NCBI GenBank assembly: GCA_030637245.1
Contig: DAOVVI010000053.1
Span: 1 to 8,069, forward strand
Source of the DNA: Cyclobacteriaceae bacterium
Lineage (GTDB): Bacteria; Bacteroidota; Bacteroidia; Cytophagales; Cyclobacteriaceae
Direction of reading: 5' to 3'
Length of the DNA stretch: 8,069 nt
Shown: piece by piece, positions 1 to 5,697 of the stretch
Layout of the letters: the number at the start of each line of letters is the position of its first letter
Numbering within the stretch: the first letter of the stretch is position 1
The notes under the pieces: model-generated
The model's input: only the letters and a program-made list of their open reading frames with translations
Databases searched by the model: none
What the model was told of the DNA's origin: nothing
Position numbers and translations under genes: made by a program

Positions 1-368
1 CAAATTTGGGCATAGTATAAAAGTAATTATCGGGGTTATCCCGATGCTTATTCGACTGTAATCCAATTACTTAATATCTATTTTGGAATATATTATCGAA
101 ATTTCCATGAATAAATCGGGTTAAAACGGTTTTGGAATTTTTTTAGATAATTTATTTCAATTTCACATTTTTTTTGAAAAAAGAGTGAATATTAAACTTT
201 TTTTTATTTTAATTTTTAGCCCTCATAATTATAAAAATTCACGCAAAATGAGTGATATACCTATCAAATAAATAAAAATATTCTGATCTGTTTTAAATGT
301 ATTAATTCTCCGAAAAGATTTATTAATAAAGACCCAACGACACAAGCTTTTTCCGGGACAAAACTCAC

Positions 369-397
369 TTTGCTTTGCTATGAAAATACTATATTCG
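369..397 (+). promoter_or_regulatory. Candidate Bacteroidota-type promoter of the TonB-dependent receptor
   Basis: A TTTG (369-372) is followed after 17 nt by TATATTCG (390-397), which matches seven of eight positions of the Bacteroidota -7 consensus TAnnTTTG. TTTG is the known -33 element. Transcription would then begin near 404, leaving a short leader before the ATG at 433. The region is so AT-rich that one-mismatch matches can occur by chance, so this is a candidate only. Confidence 0.3.
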
Positions 398-408
398 CAA
401 AGTATTTT
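383..408. promoter_or_regulatory. 8-bp perfect inverted repeat in the receptor leader (possible operator)
   Basis: AAAATACT (383-390) is matched exactly by its reverse complement AGTATTTT (401-408) across a 10-nt spacer. The half-site centres are 18 bp apart, a spacing suited to a dimeric DNA-binding protein. The candidate -7 box begins at the last base of the left arm and fills most of the spacer. The palindrome ends 24 nt before the receptor ATG. A regulatory role is inference; as RNA the stem would be weak because it is nearly all A-U. Confidence 0.35.
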
Positions 409-432
409 ATTTCTAACTCTAAATCGGTCACC

Positions 433-3168
433 ATGAAAAAAACATTACTAATGGCGTGTTTACTTTCTGTCTCAGGATGGGTCTTTGCCCAATCAGGAAG
501 TATCTCAGGCAAAATCAGCGACAAAGACACATATGAGGCTCTTCCGGGGGCAAACGTGGTCATTAAAGGCACCTCGAAAGGTACTACAACAGACCTTGAT
601 GGAAACTTCAGATTAGGAGAACTATCTCCCGGCAGTTATGCTCTTGAAATTTCCTTCATAGGTTACGAGCTAAAAGAAATTATAGCTAGCATACGACCCG
701 GGCAGAATACCAATCTGGGCAATATAAAGATTGCTACATCTTCTATAGGTCTGCGTGAAGTTGAGATAATTGCCTCTGTAGCGGTTGACAGGAAAACTCC
801 GGTAGCATTTACTTCTATAACAGGGCAAGAAATTGAGTCGAAAGTTGGGAACCAGGAATTTCCGGAGATGCTAAGAAATACCCCTTCTGTTTACGTAACT
901 AAGCAAGGCGGAGGTTTTGGCGATTCAAGGATAAATGTCAGAGGCTTTGATCAGAGAAATACCGCAGTAATGATCAACGGAGTTCCGGTAAATGACATGG
1001 AAAACGGATGGGTTTATTGGTCAAACTGGGCAGGTCTCAGCGATGTAACCACTAAAATGCAGATTCAAAGAGGACTTGGCGCTTCAAAACTTGCTGTGCC
1101 TACCATAGGTGGTTCTATTAATATAATTACGAATGCCGCAGATATGAAAAAAGGTGGTGCATTTGGAGCTATGATAGGGAATGACGGTTTTCAAAAGTAT
1201 TCATTAGCCTTATCTACCGGTCTTGGTGAAAGCGGCTGGGCGTTTTCCCTACAAGGCACACACACATTAGGAAATGGTTATGTTGACGGAACTAAATTTA
1301 AAGGTTGGTCATATTCCGCATCTCTTTCTAAGCAGATCAATAAAAATCATTCTATTGGGCTTACAGCACTTGGAGCACCACAATGGCACCACCAAAGAAG
1401 TTACGCTAATCCATATACTGATTATGAAAAATATGGAACCAAATACAACAGTGATTGGGGATATCTGAATGGAAGTGAATATACCTTCAGAAGAAACTTC
1501 TATCATAAACCAAAAGCCTTCCTGAACTGGTACTGGACAATTTCCGATAAAACTGAATTAGCCACAACAGCTTATGCTTCAATTGGCAGAGGCGGTGGAA
1601 CAGGACCAAGAGGGCAAATCAATGGTAATGCAGAATACAGATTACCAAAAACTGAAGATGGACTTCACAGGTTTGATGATATGTATAAATGGAATAGTGG
1701 AGGATCGGTTCCCGACTTCGGAGCAGATAGAGAAACCTGGGAAAATGTGAATCCGGAAGTGGATAACAGGAAAGGATTTTTCGCTGACAAGTACGTAAAT
1801 ACCAGCTCTTATGGTATGATAAGAAGAGCGTCGATGAACTCTCACAACTGGTTCGGGTTAATCTCAAACCTTACTCATGAATTGAGTGAAGCATTCACCC
1901 TCACGGCAGGTATTGACTTAAGGAGATACAAAGGAATGCACTATCGCAGGGTAACCGATCTTTTGGGCGCTGATGCATATTATACCAACAGAGACATCAA
2001 TACGCAGGGTTATTTCATTTCCGAAGAAAATCCCGCTGATCCACTTTCTGAAATGGGTAATGAAGATAAGTTGAATTATTATAATGACGGTTTGGTTAAC
2101 TGGGCTGGAGCTTACGCACAATTGGAGTATTCCAAAGATAAAATATCAGCCTTTTTATCCTTGTCCGGTTCAAATCAGGGTTTTAAAAGAATTGACTATT
2201 TCAACTACTATCAAAGTGACGCCCTTAATGAAGCCGCCGGTAAAAAAGAAAATATGGCCAGCAACTGGGAGAATTTCTTAGGCGGAAATGTAAAGGCCGG
2301 TATCAATTACAACCTTAACCAGAACCATAATGTATTTGCAAATGCCGGATATCTCTCCAGACAGCCTATTTTTGATAATGTTTTCCCATTCTTTACCAAC
2401 GCAGTTGGTGAGGATACACCAAACCAGAAAATTGCCGCTGTTGAATTTGGGTATGGATTTAGAAGTCCCTGGTTAGCATTAAATGTGAACCTTTACCGAA
2501 CTCAGTGGAATGATAGACAATTTAGCAGGAGTGTTAGTTCTGGGGGTGATGAATATACAGCAAATTTTGCGGTAGATCAAACACATCAGGGAGTTGAACT
2601 TGATTTTGTCCTCACACCAGTTGAAAGATTAAATATTAAAGGCATGTTGTCTGTAGGAGACTGGAAATATGACAGTAATCCACAAGCCCTTGTATTTGAC
2701 GACAATCAAAACCAGGTTGCCGATGTTACACTTTATTTGAAAGGAGTAAAGGTTGGTGATGCCGCTCAAGTAACATTCAATCTTGGAGCAGATTATGAAA
2801 TTATATCTGGTTTGGGAGTTGATGCCTCCTATTATTTTGTTAACAACCTGTATGCTGATTTTAATATTGTTGAAGATGATTTCTTCCTGGAAGAAGGTGG
2901 ACAAGCCTGGGAATTACCCTCTTACGGATTGGTTGATTTAGGCGCTTTCTATAATTTTAAAGTAAGCAAAGTTGACTTTACACTTAGGTTGAACGTAAAC
3001 AATGTCCTTGATGATGAATATATTTCAGAATCTGATACAAATAAATTATACGATGCCGAAAGCGGAAGCGACAGGTTAATTCCTGACTCTGAAAATGGTA
3101 GCGTGAGTAATAGGATTTTTTACGGTTTCGGAAGAACCTGGAATTTAGGTCTTAAAGTAAGATTTTAA
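433..3168 (+). CDS. TonB-dependent outer-membrane receptor with carboxypeptidase-regulatory-like N-terminal domain
   Basis: This is a complete outer-membrane active-transport receptor of 911 residues. The frame extends back to a TTG at 370, but the ATG at 433 is chosen because it begins a textbook signal peptide (MKKTLLMACLLSVSG..., cleavage expected after VFA at residue 19). Residues about 21-100 form a carboxypeptidase-D regulatory-like beta-sandwich (ISGKISD, LPGANVVIKGTSKGTTTDLDGNF, split here as GANVVIKGT and TDLDGNF), typical of Bacteroidota receptors. The plug domain spans about 119-236, with LRNTPSVYV, INVRGFDQRNTAVMINGVP and IGGSINIITN. The remainder is the 22-stranded barrel, ending with NNVLDDEY (about 856-863) and a terminal KVRF whose last Phe fits the Bam-recognised barrel end. 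Energy would come from TonB-ExbBD. No SusD-like partner follows; an intrinsic terminator lies just downstream, so it appears monocistronic. The substrate cannot be told from sequence (iron complex, cobalamin, glycan or peptide are all possible). Confidence 0.95.
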   Translation: MKKTLLMACLLSVSGWVFAQSGSISGKISDKDTYEALPGANVVIKGTSKGTTTDLDGNFRLGELSPGSYALEISFIGYELKEIIASIRPGQNTNLGNIKIATSSIGLREVEIIASVAVDRKTPVAFTSITGQEIESKVGNQEFPEMLRNTPSVYVTKQGGGFGDSRINVRGFDQRNTAVMINGVPVNDMENGWVYWSNWAGLSDVTTKMQIQRGLGASKLAVPTIGGSINIITNAADMKKGGAFGAMIGNDGFQKYSLALSTGLGESGWAFSLQGTHTLGNGYVDGTKFKGWSYSASLSKQINKNHSIGLTALGAPQWHHQRSYANPYTDYEKYGTKYNSDWGYLNGSEYTFRRNFYHKPKAFLNWYWTISDKTELATTAYASIGRGGGTGPRGQINGNAEYRLPKTEDGLHRFDDMYKWNSGGSVPDFGADRETWENVNPEVDNRKGFFADKYVNTSSYGMIRRASMNSHNWFGLISNLTHELSEAFTLTAGIDLRRYKGMHYRRVTDLLGADAYYTNRDINTQGYFISEENPADPLSEMGNEDKLNYYNDGLVNWAGAYAQLEYSKDKISAFLSLSGSNQGFKRIDYFNYYQSDALNEAAGKKENMASNWENFLGGNVKAGINYNLNQNHNVFANAGYLSRQPIFDNVFPFFTNAVGEDTPNQKIAAVEFGYGFRSPWLALNVNLYRTQWNDRQFSRSVSSGGDEYTANFAVDQTHQGVELDFVLTPVERLNIKGMLSVGDWKYDSNPQALVFDDNQNQVADVTLYLKGVKVGDAAQVTFNLGADYEIISGLGVDASYYFVNNLYADFNIVEDDFFLEEGGQAWELPSYGLVDLGAFYNFKVSKVDFTLRLNVNNVLDDEYISESDTNKLYDAESGSDRLIPDSENGSVSNRIFYGFGRTWNLGLKVRF

Positions 3169-3173
3169 ATCAA

Positions 3174-3198
3174 TTGACATTAAGTATTTGACATTAAG
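3174..3198. repeat. 11-bp direct repeat after the receptor stop codon
   Basis: TTGACATTAAG occurs twice, at 3174-3184 and 3188-3198, with a 14-bp period, directly between the receptor stop codon and the terminator stem. It looks like a small local duplication. No function is evident. Confidence 0.85.
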
Positions 3199-3225
3199 CC
3201 TCGCATCTGCGGGGCTTTTTTATTT
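3198..3225 (+). terminator. Rho-independent terminator of the receptor gene
   Basis: GCCTCGC (3198-3204) pairs with GCGGGGC (3209-3215) as a 7-bp stem with one G-T wobble and a 4-nt ATCT loop, followed by T6-A-T3 (3216-3225). It lies 29 nt after the receptor stop. It ends inside the last codons of the converging minus-strand gene (stop at 3222-3220). On the minus strand the hairpin is followed only by TTAATG, so it should act mainly on the plus strand. Confidence 0.85.
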
Positions 3226-4104
3226 CACAAGTTTTATAATTAACGGACGGTGATCAGAGATGTATTTAAAATAACGGTCATCACAGATATCATAAGTGAC
3301 GGTGGTAGTGCCTGCCCAAAGATCAAATAATTCATCACTGATCAGGATATGGTCGATATGACTGGGCCAGCCGGGGTAAGACCAATATTGCCTATTTCCC
3401 ATGGCTATTTCCATATCAGTGAAAACATAATTTTCTTCGTCCTCTATAAAATTTGAAAAAGGATTCTCGTTATCCGGATGTCCGTAAATCAGGTCATTGT
3501 AATCGCCTAATAGTATGACTGGTTCGGCGTTTAAATTTTCATCAATGTAATCTTTAATCAATCTACTAGCACTATCCCGCCTGGCAATATTTTCCATTCC
3601 ACCACAGCATTTAAGATGTATATTAATCAGATTCACTTCAATACCATCCCTGTGCTTCGCGACTAACTTTACAGGTGCCCGTGGCAACGCGTAAAGATTT
3701 CCTTCGAGAATTGGATTTATATTTTCAATAATACTGACTTCACTTGTTTTATAAAGAAATCCCAGGTTGAGATCTCCTGATATAAGTAACTGGGATTTCC
3801 ATTCTTCCAGGCTATCAGCCAACTTATCAAATACAGTCTTTGACGTTAATTCCTGGAATGCGATCAAATCGGGATCTTGCTTACTTATTATTTTTTGAAT
3901 TTGAGAGATTGAAAAATCACCGTCTAAAGGAAAGCGCTCTGCATTCCAGGTCATTATTTCAAATGTATCAGAAGATACTCCGATAAGGCAGGCTTCTACC
4001 TCCAGATCGTTGGGAAGATCAACCGGAGCAGGAGTCCGGCTTTTCTCGCAACCAAATAAAAATATGATTAGACAAAGAAAGTAGTGCGGCAAAATAGCTC
4101 TCAT
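3220..4104 (-). CDS. Endonuclease/exonuclease/phosphatase-fold lipoprotein
   Basis: The product is a 294-residue exported protein of the metal-dependent DNase I-like superfamily. The N-terminus is a lipoprotein signal peptide with lipobox LFGC, the lipidated Cys being residue 19. The fold's motifs appear in order: MTWNAERF (N54, metal/phosphate site), IAFQEL (E85, Mg2+ ligand), INIHLKC (H163), LLGDYND (D201 and N203), SHIDHILIS (D251, H252) and ISDHRPL (D284, H285). All expected catalytic residues are present, so it should be an active Mg2+-dependent phosphodiesterase or phosphatase, facing the periplasm or the cell surface. The substrate is unknown: members of this superfamily cleave DNA, RNA, inositol phosphates or sphingomyelin. 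After the Cys come EKS, which is not an obvious Bacteroidota surface-export signal. It follows the membrane-protein gene by 12 nt, so the two are probably cotranscribed. It converges on the receptor gene. Confidence 0.87.
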   Translation of the reverse strand: MRAILPHYFLCLIIFLFGCEKSRTPAPVDLPNDLEVEACLIGVSSDTFEIMTWNAERFPLDGDFSISQIQKIISKQDPDLIAFQELTSKTVFDKLADSLEEWKSQLLISGDLNLGFLYKTSEVSIIENINPILEGNLYALPRAPVKLVAKHRDGIEVNLINIHLKCCGGMENIARRDSASRLIKDYIDENLNAEPVILLGDYNDLIYGHPDNENPFSNFIEDEENYVFTDMEIAMGNRQYWSYPGWPSHIDHILISDELFDLWAGTTTVTYDICDDRYFKYISDHRPLIIKLVK

Positions 4105-4116
4105 TTCATGGAAATA

Positions 4117-4533
4117 TCATGCTTTTTTACTTCTAAGTATATAAAAGTTCAACACCAGGCAAAGTCCATTCACAATTAACTGAAATGGCCAGGCAGCCAA
4201 TAAATTATCAAATGAACTCCAATATCCCTGTTTGAGGTAATGTAACGGATAGAATACTGCCGGTAATAAAGCTAATGAAATCAGTAAAATAACGGCAAAC
4301 ATCGAAAAGTTATCGATTTTCATTATCTCTTTCTGGATCCCACTCATCACCCTGAAAACAGTCAGATAGACGCCAATATTGATGACTAATGCTATGGAAG
4401 CCTGAAGAATTTTATCTGGACCTCCTGAAGCAAGCTGGATAATGGTGAACGCCGCCATTATCGAAAAAAGATTCGCCGAAATAAGAAAAAATCCATGAAG
4501 CAGGATTCGTAAAAGTGAAAAACGCTTATTCAT
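4117..4533 (-). CDS. Small integral membrane protein of unknown function (four predicted helices)
   Basis: I do not recognise the family. The 138-residue product is strongly hydrophobic, with probable membrane helices at about 9-33, 42-61, 77-97 and 112-133. The ends are basic (MNKRFSLLR and RSKKA), consistent with both termini in the cytoplasm. The loop between helices 2 and 3 carries KEIMK, and the loop between helices 3 and 4 is aromatic (YPLHYLKQGYW). No catalytic or metal-binding motif is visible. The start ATG is preceded by an AT-rich leader without a Shine-Dalgarno sequence, as is normal in Bacteroidota. Its TGA stop lies 12 nt before the start of the lipoprotein nuclease/phosphatase gene, suggesting an operon. 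Coding status is supported by its hydrophobic helix periodicity and tight spacing to the next gene. Confidence 0.75.
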   Translation of the reverse strand: MNKRFSLLRILLHGFFLISANLFSIMAAFTIIQLASGGPDKILQASIALVINIGVYLTVFRVMSGIQKEIMKIDNFSMFAVILLISLALLPAVFYPLHYLKQGYWSSFDNLLAAWPFQLIVNGLCLVLNFYILRSKKA

Positions 4534-4572
4534 AATTAATTTGATTCTACAACCTTCTTATTGGTAATAATT

Positions 4573-4600
4573 AATGCTTAAATGCTTAAATGCTTAAATG
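4573..4600. repeat. 3.5-copy 8-bp tandem repeat (AATGCTTA)
   Basis: Three exact AATGCTTA units (4573-4596) are followed by a half unit AATG. On the minus strand it reads CATT(TAAGCATT)3 and ends 39 nt before the ATG of the four-helix membrane protein, so it lies in that gene's promoter or leader region. Such repeats can change copy number by slippage. Confidence 0.9.
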
Positions 4601-4634
4601 AGGAAACGTTGCTCATAAGTTTGTAGGATTAGTT

Positions 4635-4691
4635 TTTAGCCTTTAATTTTCTTCAAAGTTTGATTTTATTTTTTCTTCCATCCAGGCTAAA
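4635..4691. repeat. 8-bp inverted repeat between thyA and the membrane-protein gene
   Basis: TTTAGCCT (4635-4642) is the exact reverse complement of AGGCTAAA (4684-4691), with a 41-nt spacer. No U-tract follows that would make it a classical terminator. It might help end thyA transcription or be chance. Confidence 0.4.
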
Positions 4692-4757
4692 GTTTGCGCG
4701 TGCAAGCATTCTATCGCAAATCTGCACCTCAATAAATTCGTGTTAATAATATAATTT

Positions 4758-5552
4758 CTATACGGCCACCTTCCCTTTTATATGGGGATGCGGGTCATAA
4801 TTTACCAGCTCGAAATCTTCATATTTGAATCCAAAAATATTCTTCACATCCTTGTTAATTTTCATTTTTGGCAATGATCTAGGCTCCCTGCTCAATTGCA
4901 AATTTGTTTGCTCGATATGATTGGAATATAAATGTGCATCGCCGAAAGTATGCACAAATTCACCAGGCTTAAGATCACAAACTTGCGCCATCATCATCGT
5001 AAGGAGTGCATAGGAAGCAATATTAAATGGAACACCCAAAAAAATATCCGCGCTCCGTTGATACAACTGACATGACAATTTGCCCTCTGCCACATAAAAC
5101 TGAAAAAATGTATGGCATGGAGGTAGAGCCATATTTTGTATTTCACTGACATTCCAGGCGCTCACAATCAATCTTCTGGAATCAGGATTTGTTTTTATTT
5201 GATGAACAACATTTGAAATTTGATCGATCACCTCACCACCGGCTGTCGGCCAGCTTCGCCACTGATGACCATACACCGGACCCAACTCACCATTTTCATC
5301 TGCCCATTCATTCCAAATAGACACGTTGTTTTCGTTGAGGTAACTGATATTTGTATCACCTTTCAAAAACCACAACAGTTCATGAATGATAGATCTTAAA
5401 TGCAATTTCTTGGTTGTTACCACCGGAAACCCATCTTCTAAATTAAACCTCATCTGGTAACCAAATACACTGAAGGTTCCTGTTCCGGTCCGATCTTCCT
5501 TTTTTACTCCATCATCCAGCACATGCTGCATTAAGTCGAGGTATTGCTTCAT
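4758..5552 (-). CDS. thyA: Thymidylate synthase
   Basis: The enzyme makes dTMP by reductive methylation of dUMP using 5,10-methylenetetrahydrofolate, giving dihydrofolate, in the cytoplasm as a homodimer. The protein is 264 residues, the same length as E. coli ThyA, and the key residues fall at identical positions: R21, R126 and R127 ([10 protein letters not shown]), the catalytic C146 ([11 protein letters not shown]), R166, S167 and D169 (QRSADIFLG), N177, H207 and Y209 ([12 protein letters not shown]). The C-terminus IKGKVAV corresponds to the family's flexible closing tail. The gene is therefore complete and should be active. No dihydrofolate reductase gene (often next to thyA) is seen; the next gene downstream, after 224 nt, encodes an unrelated membrane protein. 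It is transcribed divergently from the AsmA-like gene and has a good candidate -7 box 19 nt before its ATG. Confidence 0.98.
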   Translation of the reverse strand: MKQYLDLMQHVLDDGVKKEDRTGTGTFSVFGYQMRFNLEDGFPVVTTKKLHLRSIIHELLWFLKGDTNISYLNENNVSIWNEWADENGELGPVYGHQWRSWPTAGGEVIDQISNVVHQIKTNPDSRRLIVSAWNVSEIQNMALPPCHTFFQFYVAEGKLSCQLYQRSADIFLGVPFNIASYALLTMMMAQVCDLKPGEFVHTFGDAHLYSNHIEQTNLQLSREPRSLPKMKINKDVKNIFGFKYEDFELVNYDPHPHIKGKVAV

Positions 5553-5571
5553 AGAAATGTTATTTAACCAA

Positions 5572-5579
5572 CAAAGTTA
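5572..5579 (-). promoter_or_regulatory. Candidate Bacteroidota -7 promoter box of thyA (TAACTTTG)
   Basis: On the minus strand TAACTTTG matches the Bacteroidota -7 consensus TAnnTTTG at every fixed position and lies 19 nt before the thyA ATG, giving a leader of about a dozen nucleotides. A good -33 TTTG is not seen upstream; only T-rich sequence is present. The box overlaps a 6-bp inverted repeat TTTAAC/GTTAAA (5563-5568 and 5576-5581). Confidence 0.5.
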
Positions 5580-5697
5580 AAATGATTTATATTTAAAATC
5601 TTATGGGTTTTCATATAAATAAAAAGCTAAAATTAATTAAGTTAGTCGAAATATAGCATGGTATAGAAATTTTACTGATTATCCGTTTATTCACTTC

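Larger units (their letters stand above)
1..432. other. AT-rich intergenic leader upstream of the TonB-dependent receptor gene
   Basis: No supportable gene lies here. By hand count positions 1-360 hold 92 G+C of 360 (about 26%), falling to about 17% over 121-240, where T8-G-A6 (168-182) and another T8 run (198-205) occur. The frames are broken by many stops. A small inverted repeat ATCGGG/CCCGAT with a 5-nt spacer sits at 29-45 near the left edge; it has no T-run after it on the plus strand. The right-hand part contains the candidate receptor promoter and a palindrome, listed separately. The region probably carries the regulatory sequence of the receptor and perhaps of a gene to the left. Confidence 0.7.

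Noticed and set aside
29..45. ATCGGG/CCCGAT hairpin as a terminator
   Set aside because: There is no T-run after the stem on the plus strand, only a weak T-rich stretch on the minus strand, and the stem is just 6 bp.
1..61. Possible gene ends or starts at the left edge (a plus-strand frame ending with TAA at 59-61, and a minus-strand ATG at 13-11)
   Set aside because: Only a few codons are visible, with no recognisable protein signature, so neither can be supported.
370..432. N-terminal extension of the receptor from a TTG at 370
   Set aside because: It would place 21 residues before a standard signal peptide and would use a rare start; the ATG at 433 gives a normal exported protein, and the candidate promoter overlaps the extension.
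1619..1867. Antisense open frames within the receptor gene
   Set aside because: They are out-of-frame reflections of the barrel coding sequence, rich in Cys, Ser and His with no domain signature.
433..3168. SusC-type glycan receptor
   Set aside because: The carboxypeptidase-regulatory-like domain is shared with SusC, but no SusD gene follows and a terminator lies directly after the gene, so a general TonB-dependent receptor call is safer.
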